A stretch of DNA of 35,709 bases from a virus: IMG/VR virus record IMGVR_UViG_3300025313_000073, positions 1-35,709 of that record, one strand, 5' to 3'. The notes under the pieces are model-generated. The model was not told where the DNA came from. It did not search any database and was given only the letters and a program-made list of their open reading frames with translations. A program made the position numbers and the translations under genes. Of this stretch, positions 5,601 to 11,623 are shown in pieces (the first letter of the stretch is position 1; each line of letters starts with the position of its first letter).

Positions 5601-5777
5601 ATGTTAAGTTACATCCTTTTCTGCCTTCGTTTTTTTATCAGTCTATGTCTCTTGGTTTCAGCATGGAAGGCGTTTGATTGTTCTGGGGACGCAGATACCG
5701 TTTTGTCTACGTGGGGTTGGTGCTCTATAGCCTTGCTTAGTTCGATTCTAGCAGTCGCGGTATTGTTCGTCTCTTAG
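5601..5777 (+). CDS. Small protein with two membrane helices, holin-like
   Basis: This encodes 58 residues. Hydrophobic spans at about 2-21 and 38-57 are joined by a short polar loop (K-A-F-D-C-S-G-D-A-D-T). ATG 5601 lies two bases after the preceding stop; TTG 5595 is an in-frame alternative. Size and two-helix topology fit a class II or III holin, but no endolysin gene is visible nearby, so this remains a suggestion. Confidence 0.55.
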   Translation: MLSYILFCLRFFISLCLLVSAWKAFDCSGDADTVLSTWGWCSIALLSSILAVAVLFVS

Positions 5778-5788
5778 GAGGTGTTCGT

Positions 5789-6022
5789 ATGGTGGTGGAC
5801 AAATCCGTGGATACAGGGATTAACTATGTCATGTATGATAAATCTCAAATGCCCGAGGGGGCCGCGAAGAGATTGAGATTTATACATGAGCGCTTGGAAC
5901 TTGGGTGGGAGTATGTTAGGATTACGAGGCCTTGGTCGGGTAATCCAATGCCGGTGTTTCTGGTAAAGAACGATGAACAAATTCCAACATGTTCAATATC
6001 CGGACCGAATGATCCAAAGTGA
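5789..6022 (+). CDS. Small hypothetical protein
   Basis: This encodes 77 residues from ATG 5789, preceded by a near-perfect TTAGGAGGTG. The protein contains a basic amphipathic helix (A-A-K-R-L-R-F-I-H-E-R-L-E-L-G-W) followed by a strand-like region with R-I-T-R-P-W. The middle resembles the generic fold of small phage proteins that bind partner enzymes, but I cannot name a family. Its end overlaps the helix-turn-helix gene by 14 bases. Confidence 0.6.
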   Translation: MVVDKSVDTGINYVMYDKSQMPEGAAKRLRFIHERLELGWEYVRITRPWSGNPMPVFLVKNDEQIPTCSISGPNDPK

Positions 6023-6227
6023 TGAAGAGGCACAATGGATACGGAAGTGCGTGGAGTTCGGCACCCTGGAGATTTCACAGTTGGCCAAACATTATGGGGT
6101 TCGCCAGTGGGAGATTCTACGTATTGTGAACCGCGAGGGAGAGTGGTCGCATCTGCCTCCAATAAGCTTGATGGGGGAAGTAGTGGCACTCCATCGCAGT
6201 ATGATTCGTTGGACTCCGCCAGATTGA
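6009..6227 (+). CDS. Helix-turn-helix DNA-binding protein
   Basis: This encodes 72 residues, beginning MIQSDEEAQW. Residues about 8-42 form a clear helix-turn-helix of the short recombinase/homing-nuclease-associated type: W-I-R-K-C-V-E-F-G, then S-Q-L-A-K-H-Y-G-V-R-Q-W-E-I-L-R-I-V. It may bind DNA as an accessory regulator. An upstream in-frame ATG at 5973 would overlap the previous gene more. The stop overlaps a TTG that could start the polymerase. A competing reading extends the polymerase frame back to 6035 through this gene, but that extra sequence is low in structure and unlike polymerase. Confidence 0.6.
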   Translation: MIQSDEEAQWIRKCVEFGTLEISQLAKHYGVRQWEILRIVNREGEWSHLPPISLMGEVVALHRSMIRWTPPD

Positions 6228-7537
6228 ATTCGGATTTTCAGGATCAGTTTGTCCGGTGGCATGAGAATTTCGAGGAGGAAGTGTCTCCGAAATGGCCCTC
6301 GTTGGATAGAATCTGGGTAGGCGACTTCGAATTTTATCAGCCACCCGGCGCCCGTCAATCACCGCATTGTTGTGTCTTTCGTAACTTGGGGCGTGACATT
6401 GAGGTCAATGGGGTCCCCCACGGAATTCTCACCTCGGATGATATCTTTGTCTTTTACTACGCGCCGGCCGACCTCGGATGCTACCTAGCTCTTGAGGTCC
6501 CTCTTCCTCGATATGTGGTTGATCTGTATGCAGAATTCAGGAATCTTACCAACGGGGGGCGCAAAGATCGAGGGGAGGGGTTGTATGATGCCATGGACTA
6601 TTACCACATTCCTCACGCCACAAAAGAAAATAAAGCGGGGATGCACGACCTTGCTACGAAAGCCGCCCACTTATCTGACGAGGAAACGGCCCTCTTACTT
6701 AAGTATTGTGCTGATGACGTAAAGTGTACCAGCGCTCTGTTCGAGACTATGTTGCCATTGATGAATCTGCCGCAGGCCCTCCTCCGTGGGCGTTATACCA
6801 AAGCCGTGGCGAGAATGGAGGCCGTGGGAGTTCCTATAGATGCTCTGGGGTTGGGTGAGATTCGAGCTAGTCGCGTCTATTTGCAGCACAAGTTGATTGA
6901 TCGTATTGATGACCAATACCATATCTATAATAAAGGTGTTTTCAAACAAAAAGCATTCACCACATGGGTTAATGATAATCAATTGCCATGGCCGAGGTTG
7001 AAAAGTGGGAAAGTGGCCTTGGACAAGGGAACATTCGATTATATGAGTGAAGCGTATCCGATTGTTGAGCCTATAGCCGAGTTACGTCAAACCTTGGGCA
7101 CCATTAGGAACGAGAGTCTGTCAGTAGGTCAGGATAATCGTAATCGGTGCATGTTATCCCCGTTTCGTTCACAGACGGGAAGAAACCAGCCGTCTAACTC
7201 TAAATTCATTTTCGGGCAAAGCGCCTGGATGCGACACTTGATTCGACCGGAACCGGGGCAGGCCCTGGCGTATTTGGATTGGGAGCAACAGGAGTTTGCT
7301 ATTGCGGCGGCTCTATCTAAAGATAGTCGTATGATGGAGTCTTACCTGTCCGGCGATCCGTATTTGTATTTTGCAAAGATTGCCTACAATCTACCTGAGA
7401 CCGCCAAGAAGACAGACCCAGATGTGTCAGAGAAGCGGGATCGCTGTAAGCAGTGCATCTTGGCGGTTCAGTATGGCTTGGGGGTGCGGTCTTTGGCCAA
7501 CAGGTTGGCTATTGAAGCTAAGAGGCGGCCTATTTGA
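6224..7537 (+). CDS. Family A DNA polymerase, N-terminal part (exonuclease and first palm/finger part), frameshifted
   Basis: The product replicates phage DNA. The 3'-5' exonuclease domain has D-F-E-F (codons from 6323; Exo I) and Y-C-A-D-D-V (Exo III). The polymerase domain follows, with motif A as Y-L-D-W-E-Q-Q-E-F-A-I-A and motif B as R-D-R-C-K-Q-C-I-L-A-V-Q-Y-G. The frame then stops at 7535-7537, before motif C, which continues in another frame. The start is uncertain: TTG 6224 overlaps the preceding stop, while ATG 6035 would add 63 residues that do not look like polymerase. Family members usually have all motifs in one chain, so this is a frameshift, a true split enzyme or a sequence error. 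Confidence 0.8.
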   Translation: MNSDFQDQFVRWHENFEEEVSPKWPSLDRIWVGDFEFYQPPGARQSPHCCVFRNLGRDIEVNGVPHGILTSDDIFVFYYAPADLGCYLALEVPLPRYVVDLYAEFRNLTNGGRKDRGEGLYDAMDYYHIPHATKENKAGMHDLATKAAHLSDEETALLLKYCADDVKCTSALFETMLPLMNLPQALLRGRYTKAVARMEAVGVPIDALGLGEIRASRVYLQHKLIDRIDDQYHIYNKGVFKQKAFTTWVNDNQLPWPRLKSGKVALDKGTFDYMSEAYPIVEPIAELRQTLGTIRNESLSVGQDNRNRCMLSPFRSQTGRNQPSNSKFIFGQSAWMRHLIRPEPGQALAYLDWEQQEFAIAAALSKDSRMMESYLSGDPYLYFAKIAYNLPETAKKTDPDVSEKRDRCKQCILAVQYGLGVRSLANRLAIEAKRRPI

Positions 7538-8007
7538 TGTACCTTCATCGATCCACCTATCGAGACTACTGGCTGTGGTCTCAATGGGCTATTCGTTTTG
7601 GCCTTATGACCAAGAGTATTCATACTGTCTTTGGGTGGAATCTGACAGTGTCTAGGGGCACTGGGCTGCGGAGTGTTATGAACTTCCCAATGCAAGCCAA
7701 TGGGGCGGAAATGCTTCGTCTTGGGTGTTGTTATCTTACCGAAGAAGGAATTGATGTGTGTGCGCCGGTACACGATGCGGTATTGATCGCAGCCCCCCTC
7801 GACCATATCTCCAGTACGGTGGTCAGGGCTCAACGCCTTATGGAACGGGCGAGCCTTGACGTACTGGAAAACCTGACCGTGCGCACCGAAGCTAAAATCA
7901 TACGATATCCTGATACATACATACAGGCTAAAGGGCAAGGTACATGGGAAGAAGTACAGAAAATGCTGAAGGACAAGGAAAATGAAGATAACAAGAAAGC
8001 CAGGTAG
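7522..8007 (+). CDS. Family A DNA polymerase, C-terminal part (fingers/palm motif C), frameshifted
   Basis: The frame opens right after TAA at 7519-7521 and reads E-A-A-Y-L-M-Y-L-H-R-S-T-Y-R-D-Y-W, the sequence expected to follow motif B in family A polymerases. Further on come R-S-V-M-N-F-P-M-Q-A-N-G-A and motif C as A-P-V-H-D-A-V-L-I, where HD supplies the metal-binding aspartate. The frame is one position back (-1) from the upstream part and fits loss of one base near 7519-7524. Separate translation could begin at ATG 7537 with AGAGGCGG upstream. No classic slippery heptamer is visible. The end overlaps the next gene. Confidence 0.75.
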   Translation, partial: EAAYLMYLHRSTYRDYWLWSQWAIRFGLMTKSIHTVFGWNLTVSRGTGLRSVMNFPMQANGAEMLRLGCCYLTEEGIDVCAPVHDAVLIAAPLDHISSTVVRAQRLMERASLDVLENLTVRTEAKIIRYPDTYIQAKGQGTWEEVQKMLKDKENEDNKKAR

Positions 8008-8437
8008 GCCTGTCAACAAACGTGCAAACTGTCATCATCCGCTTTATGCTTCGTGGAGGTCTCATAGAGCTAGAGGTAACCTATTGACAACGACTTTCCG
8101 GGAGTTTTTAGACAGGGTGGCCCTCGCTGGCTGGCGCCCTGATGTTGGGTATCGGGTGTTTGTTGACCCCTTGACCGAAGAGATTACTGTCTATAAAGCC
8201 ATCCACGACTTTGCGGAGTATCGGTTGTGGATTCGTATGATGTCCGAGGGGTCGGTGGGTGGAAAGTCTACAGTGTGCGTTGCTTGGCACGATTTCTTTG
8301 AGTTTCGGGAATGGGTACTATCTTTTTATTTGGATGGAAAAATAGATTTTACCAACAAGTCGGTAAAGGTAGCCCGTCAAGACTCGTTGCGTTTTTTTAA
8401 CCCAGCTAACAGTTTCCTAACTTATGGTGTCCAATGA
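7982..8437 (+). CDS. Hypothetical protein with H-P-L-Y-x-x-W motif
   Basis: This encodes 151 residues. ATG 7982 lies inside the end of the polymerase frame and is preceded by AAGGACAAGG. The N-terminus is basic (K-I-T-R-K-P-G-R-P-V-N-K-R), then C-H-H-P-L-Y-A-S-W-R-S, a signature seen near the start of many phage HNH/AP2-type nucleases, but no HNH core (paired Cys or His-Asn-His) follows. It may be a degenerate or catalytically dead relative that binds DNA. The central part is aromatic and charged. It is coupled to the sigma-like gene by ATGA. Confidence 0.55.
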   Translation: MKITRKPGRPVNKRANCHHPLYASWRSHRARGNLLTTTFREFLDRVALAGWRPDVGYRVFVDPLTEEITVYKAIHDFAEYRLWIRMMSEGSVGGKSTVCVAWHDFFEFREWVLSFYLDGKIDFTNKSVKVARQDSLRFFNPANSFLTYGVQ

Positions 8438-9180
8438 CTTATTTTGAGTGCCCGGAATTTTTTTCTCCAGAGGGGGTGGCATCTATCTTTGGCCCACTTC
8501 CTGGGGAGTTGCGGTGGCCAAAAACTCATAGTACCTTGGTTCGCAATCCCACGCTCAGTAAATATGCGCACCAACCTTTGTTAACTATGGGCCAAGAGTA
8601 TCACCTGTTTAGGAAATACAATTACTGTAAGTTTGCGGACAGGGACGAGGAAGTTATAGGGTTGCGAAATGAGCTTGTGAGGTATAATTATCGTCTGGTT
8701 ATCTCTTTATGGTCCAATTATAACCGGCGGGCGGAATTGTTTGATGATTACATACAGCGCGGGGTATTGACGTTGATACGTTGTGTGGATGGATTTGATT
8801 ACCGGAGAGGTTATAAGTTTGTGACCTATGCATACAAATCGCTGCGGTGTACCTTGACCGACCAAGATCGGGAAAATTGTAAGTATTATAGAAGATTTGA
8901 GGGATTATCGCAACTTACAGCTGGGTGGGTTGAGGATTATCGCGAAAATTGTCATAATACTAATAGGGACCCTGTGGTGATTTCCGCCATTTGTCGGGCT
9001 ATTAAGGCTTTGCCGGAGAGAATGCAGGAAACACTAAGGTTTAGGTTTTGGGAGGGGTTGACGTATTCCGAAATTGGTAGGCGGCGGGGGGTGACCAAGC
9101 AAGCGGCAGCATTGGCTGTAAAGTTCGCCATAAATCGAGTTGGCCGCAGCCCAGAAATGAAGAGAATAAGGGAGTGCTAA
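8434..9180 (+). CDS. Sigma-70-like RNA polymerase factor
   Basis: This encodes 248 residues. Residues 43-62 resemble the region 1.2 helix (K-Y-A-H-Q-P-L-L-T-M-G-Q-E). Residues 78-142 match region 2: L-R-N-E-L-V-R-Y-N-Y-R-L-V, then D-D-Y-I-Q-R-G, then Y-K-F-V-T-Y-A-Y-K-S-L-R. Residues 190-236 match region 4: A-L-P-E-R-M-Q-E-T-L, then L-T-Y-S-E-I-G-R-R-R-G-V-T-K-Q-A as the helix-turn-helix. There is no recognisable region 3. It would redirect host RNA polymerase to phage promoters. It is adjacent to, and one base overlapping, a second, more diverged sigma-like gene. Confidence 0.75.
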   Translation: MTYFECPEFFSPEGVASIFGPLPGELRWPKTHSTLVRNPTLSKYAHQPLLTMGQEYHLFRKYNYCKFADRDEEVIGLRNELVRYNYRLVISLWSNYNRRAELFDDYIQRGVLTLIRCVDGFDYRRGYKFVTYAYKSLRCTLTDQDRENCKYYRRFEGLSQLTAGWVEDYRENCHNTNRDPVVISAICRAIKALPERMQETLRFRFWEGLTYSEIGRRRGVTKQAAALAVKFAINRVGRSPEMKRIREC

Positions 9181-9839
9181 TGACGGGTATGGACCCCCAG
9201 ATGTTTGAGCAATGGCGGCATTTGGTTGAGCATATTGTTGGGCATAATTTTGAGTGGGCATACCGGGCTGGGGCCGCGTCAGTTGACGGACGGCGAGTGT
9301 CTAGGTTGTTGGAGCGAGAGGATTTGCTGCAAGAAGGGCGTTTGGCGCTGCTGGAAGCGTGGCGAGACTATAAGACAGATCATATTAAACAGGCTAAGTT
9401 CATAACGTATGCGTATACCTGTATTTATTGGACGGTGTTCAAATTTGTGTGTAATAATTTGTCTCCAGTTTCTATGCGAGGATGGCAAAAAGATTTTCAT
9501 AGCTCTAATGCGGCCCATAGAGGCAGGTTCGTGGCGGCCTTGGCGTGCCATCTTTTTAGTGAAACTGACGGGGAGGACGCTGTGGTTCTCCAAGGAGAGT
9601 CCATTGTAGACTATCGAGAGAACGAGTTGTCAGATTTTGAAGATCACTGTTTGGAAAAATTGCGGGCCAATCTTCTAGAATGGGAAGTGGAGGCCCTGCT
9701 GTTGCGGTTTAACGGAAACACCTACTCTCATATTGGGCAATACCTTGAATGCTCAAGAGAGACTGCCAGGAAGATAGTGGGAAACATGCTTATTGAGGCG
9801 AAAATGGTATTAAAAGAGGAGAGCCATGACAAGTTCTAG
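9180..9839 (+). CDS. Second, diverged sigma-70-like factor
   Basis: This encodes 219 residues from ATG 9180, with AAGGGAG upstream; it overlaps the previous stop by one base (TAATG). Residues 46-92 resemble region 2 (R-E-D-L-L-Q-E-G-R-L-A-L-L-E-A-W, then F-I-T-Y-A-Y-T-C-I-Y-W). The C-terminal 45 residues before the tail resemble region 4 (E-W-E-V-E-A-L-L-L-R-F, T-Y-S-H-I-G-Q-Y-L-E-C-S-R-E-T-A). Similarity to the upstream factor is low apart from this layout. It may be a separate late factor, or a partner that works with the first protein. Confidence 0.65.
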   Translation: MTGMDPQMFEQWRHLVEHIVGHNFEWAYRAGAASVDGRRVSRLLEREDLLQEGRLALLEAWRDYKTDHIKQAKFITYAYTCIYWTVFKFVCNNLSPVSMRGWQKDFHSSNAAHRGRFVAALACHLFSETDGEDAVVLQGESIVDYRENELSDFEDHCLEKLRANLLEWEVEALLLRFNGNTYSHIGQYLECSRETARKIVGNMLIEAKMVLKEESHDKF

Positions 9840-10044
9840 GCACGGCATCGCTAAACAGCGCAAAACGTTAGAGGTCTCTGTCCAAAGTTGGAACGCTTGG
9901 AAAGTAGCCGCTCAAGTATCAAACATCAGTATCTTAATGTTTATTACAACGGTATGTGACCACGCGGCCAAGCAGGTGATTGCAGCTTGGGAAGAGGAGA
10001 ATAACATTGTTGAACGTAACGGCGAGCGACTCATCGACATCTGA
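9826..10044 (+). CDS. Small hypothetical protein
   Basis: This encodes 72 residues. ATG 9826 lies inside the end of the second sigma-like gene and follows AAGAGGAGAG. The sequence is largely helical, with T-L-E-V-S-V-Q-S-W-N-A-W-K-V-A-A-Q, then a hydrophobic stretch (I-S-I-L-M-F-I-T-T-V) and an acidic C-terminal helix. The pattern recalls ribbon-helix-helix proteins (a short strand then two helices), which often serve as phage repressors, but the match is weak. Confidence 0.5.
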   Translation: MTSSRHGIAKQRKTLEVSVQSWNAWKVAAQVSNISILMFITTVCDHAAKQVIAAWEEENNIVERNGERLIDI

Positions 10045-10420
10045 TTATGCGTTGTCGAGGTCTGAGGTACAGTTAGACGTAAGTCATGTATATGAAATTA
10101 CGTTATTGCGCTTAATGTGGGAGGTGGTGTTGGTATTGATGCGAGCTACCAAGGCTGAGGAGGCAGCTTTGTTAAGTTTGTTTTTAACGTCCGCACACGA
10201 GGAAATGTTACGCTTTGGTATGGTGTTGGTCAATAGTGGCCGGTTTCCTAGTGCGAAGTCTGATAGTATTTTGGAAGCTGTCAGTGACATGTCTATTGGG
10301 GTCTCTCGGGTGTATAAGACACAACTAAAAACACCACTATTGACCCCTATGATTAAAACTTTTTTAGCGGAATTGGTCGAGAAGGGAAGTCGAGGGTCGG
10401 ATGCGCCACCCCCGTCATAA
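10007..10420 (+). CDS. Hypothetical helical protein
   Basis: This encodes 137 residues, apparently from TTG 10007 with AAGAGGAGA eight bases upstream; TTG 9980 is an alternative without such a site. The product is strongly helical (for example L-L-R-L-M-W-E-V-V-L-V-L-M-R-A-T-K-A-E-E-A-A-L-L) with a proline-rich tail. It overlaps the preceding gene by 38 bases and the next by 20. Function is unknown; the hydrophobic helices could form a small bundle rather than membrane spans. Confidence 0.5.
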   Translation: MLNVTASDSSTSDYALSRSEVQLDVSHVYEITLLRLMWEVVLVLMRATKAEEAALLSLFLTSAHEEMLRFGMVLVNSGRFPSAKSDSILEAVSDMSIGVSRVYKTQLKTPLLTPMIKTFLAELVEKGSRGSDAPPPS

Positions 10421-10685
10421 TATTGTATTCCGGGCCGGAAACTGCTTAATTGAGTGTTCGGTCGTTGCCAGCGTTGTCGCTTCGGCAGAAGAGGAGAAGG
10501 GTCCCTGGACGGTAACGGTGGGATTTTGTGGAAGTGACAGGACCATACAACTACGGGTGGGCGATAGGGAGGAGGCGGTGTGTATTTTGGCCAGCCTTGA
10601 GAGAGGCATGGTGGCATCCCAGACTGGTGATTGGCGCCTTCTTGAGGGTTACGGGGAGGACGAGGCAGGATCCCCGGCTGAGTGA
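10401..10685 (+). CDS. Hypothetical protein
   Basis: This encodes 94 residues from ATG 10401, overlapping the preceding gene. Strand-rich parts (I-E-C-S-V-V-A-S-V-V-A-S; W-T-V-T-V-G-F-C-G-S; T-I-Q-L-R-V-G) alternate with charged turns, suggesting a small beta domain. Its end faces the integrase gene, seven bases away and convergent. The ribosome site (GAGGG) is moderate. A frame shadow on the other strand is proline-rich and is not preferred. Confidence 0.45.
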   Translation: MRHPRHNIVFRAGNCLIECSVVASVVASAEEEKGPWTVTVGFCGSDRTIQLRVGDREEAVCILASLERGMVASQTGDWRLLEGYGEDEAGSPAE

Positions 10686-10692
10686 GAAGAGG

Positions 10693-11265
10693 TTACCAGC
10701 GGACCGTTTGAATCGTCTTTACTAATGCTGGGTCGCCAATATGGTCAATGTATTTGCTCGTCACCGCGATGTTCGTGTGGCCAAGTTGGCGTTGTATGAT
10801 CCGTAGGTCTACTCCGCTGTTTGCCAGGTGGAAGGCTGAGCTATGACGAAATTTGTGTGGGTGGACCCGCTTAGAAATGCCAGCCTTACGTGCGGCTGCT
10901 TTGACAGTACGGCGGACGGAAGAAGTGTCCATGCGCCCCCCTGTCCATGTGCAAAACAGCGTGTCTCCTTTTGGCCGCACCTTGTTCCACTCGATGATCT
11001 CCGCGAACACTTTTGGGTCAGCCCCTACTACCCTCCTCTTTCCACCCTTCCCGAGCACTATGGTTATAGTACCCGCAGCTTCGTTTATATCCCCAGGCCT
11101 TAGTGCCGTAAGTTCAGCACACCTTATGGCTGTCCTGTACATGACAAGTATCATGGTTCGGTTTCGAAGGCCCGTGTTATTTGGCGGGAATGTTCGCAAG
11201 ATACGATCCACTTCGTTTGTTGTAAGAACTTCAACATCGAATTTCTTGCCTTTGTTGTTACTCAC
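10693..11265 (-). CDS. Tyrosine recombinase (integrase), catalytic domain only
   Basis: This encodes 190 residues from GTG 11265, with CGGAGA upstream. All catalytic residues of the family are visible: R48 (A-I-R-C-A-E-L), a lysine in L-G-K-G-G-K-R-R (73 or 76), H137-x-x-R140 (H-P-H-K-F-R-H), H163 (L-G-H-T-N) and nucleophile Y172 (S-K-Y-I-D-H). Typical phage integrases are 300-400 residues with core-binding and arm-binding domains; here both are absent, so it is a minimal enzyme or a truncated gene. It is the only gene on the minus strand in the right two thirds of the window. A tRNA-like structure lies 275 bases beyond its start, a usual place for an attachment site. Confidence 0.8.
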   Translation of the reverse strand: MSNNKGKKFDVEVLTTNEVDRILRTFPPNNTGLRNRTMILVMYRTAIRCAELTALRPGDINEAAGTITIVLGKGGKRRVVGADPKVFAEIIEWNKVRPKGDTLFCTWTGGRMDTSSVRRTVKAAARKAGISKRVHPHKFRHSSAFHLANSGVDLRIIQRQLGHTNIAVTSKYIDHIGDPALVKTIQTVRW

Positions 11266-11282
11266 ATTGAGTCTCCGAAGTT

Positions 11283-11311
11283 AAGTGTACCACACTTTTT
11301 GGAGAAGTCCA
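11283..11311 (-). promoter_or_regulatory. Possible integrase promoter with overlapping palindrome
   Basis: On the minus strand, TGGACT (11311-11306) and TACACT (11289-11284) are spaced by 16 bases and lie just upstream of the integrase start. The -10 box overlaps a perfect palindrome AAGTGT-ACC-ACACTT at 11283-11297, which could be an operator for control of integration. Confidence 0.4.
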
Positions 11312-11349
11312 GTAGGGTTATGATTTTTTATGTAAGGAGCGGAGTGATG

Positions 11350-11378
11350 TTGATTTTGTATTGTGGCGATGATTAAAT
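11350..11378 (+). promoter_or_regulatory. Weak sigma-70-like promoter
   Basis: TTGATT (11350-11355) and TTAAAT (11373-11378) are spaced by 17 bases. It would lead rightward into the tRNA-like element and the packaging genes. The match is moderate and could be chance in this AT-rich gap. Confidence 0.3.
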
Positions 11379-11382
11379 TTTG

Positions 11383-11532
11383 GTGTGCAGCAAGAAATCT
11401 GAGGATAGGTTGTTGAAGGTCTGGTTTAAGAAGGGAGAGCGAGATTTAGAGGATTATGAGCGATCGGAGCACAAAGGTGATATTGTAGAAATTGAAACCC
11501 GGTTTGCAGTCGATGGTTGTGTTGCAACTTAG
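11383..11532 (+). CDS. Possible 49-residue protein
   Basis: A GTG-started frame runs from 11383 to TAG at 11530 and encodes a charged helical product (V-C-S-K-K-S-E-D-R-L-L-K-V-W-F-K-K-G-E-R-D-L-E-D-Y). The amino-acid composition looks natural, but no clear ribosome site precedes it. It fills most of the gap between the integrase start and the tRNA-like element. The rest of 11266-11623 holds only the regulatory candidates listed separately. Confidence 0.3.
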   Translation: MCSKKSEDRLLKVWFKKGERDLEDYERSEHKGDIVEIETRFAVDGCVAT

Positions 11533-11539
11533 GGTATTC

Positions 11540-11610
11540 GCCCTGTTCGACTTCTGGGAGGTCATCAGCCCCGCAAGCTGATTAGGAGAGTTCGACTCTC
11601 TCACTGGGTG
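11540..11610 (+). tRNA. tRNA-like cloverleaf (degenerate tRNA or attachment-site tRNA copy)
   Basis: A complete cloverleaf can be drawn. The acceptor stem is GCCCTGT with ACTGGGT (one G-U, one U-U mismatch). The D-arm is GACT/GGTC with a seven-base loop containing GGG. The anticodon arm is TCAGC/GCTGA with loop CCCGCAA. Four variable bases follow, then the T-arm GAGAG/CTCTC with the consensus loop TTCGACT, and discriminator G. CCA is not encoded (TTG follows). The anticodon would be CGC, but position 33 is C instead of the invariant U, and alanine identity G3-U70 is absent. It is therefore a diverged tRNA, a decoy, or a tRNA segment kept for integration near the integrase gene. Confidence 0.5.
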
Positions 11611-11623
11611 TTGAGGTGGTAAT

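Noticed and set aside
6035-6223. N-terminal extension of the polymerase to ATG 6035
   Set aside because: It runs out of frame through a convincing helix-turn-helix gene and gives Gly/Ser/Arg-rich sequence unlike polymerase.
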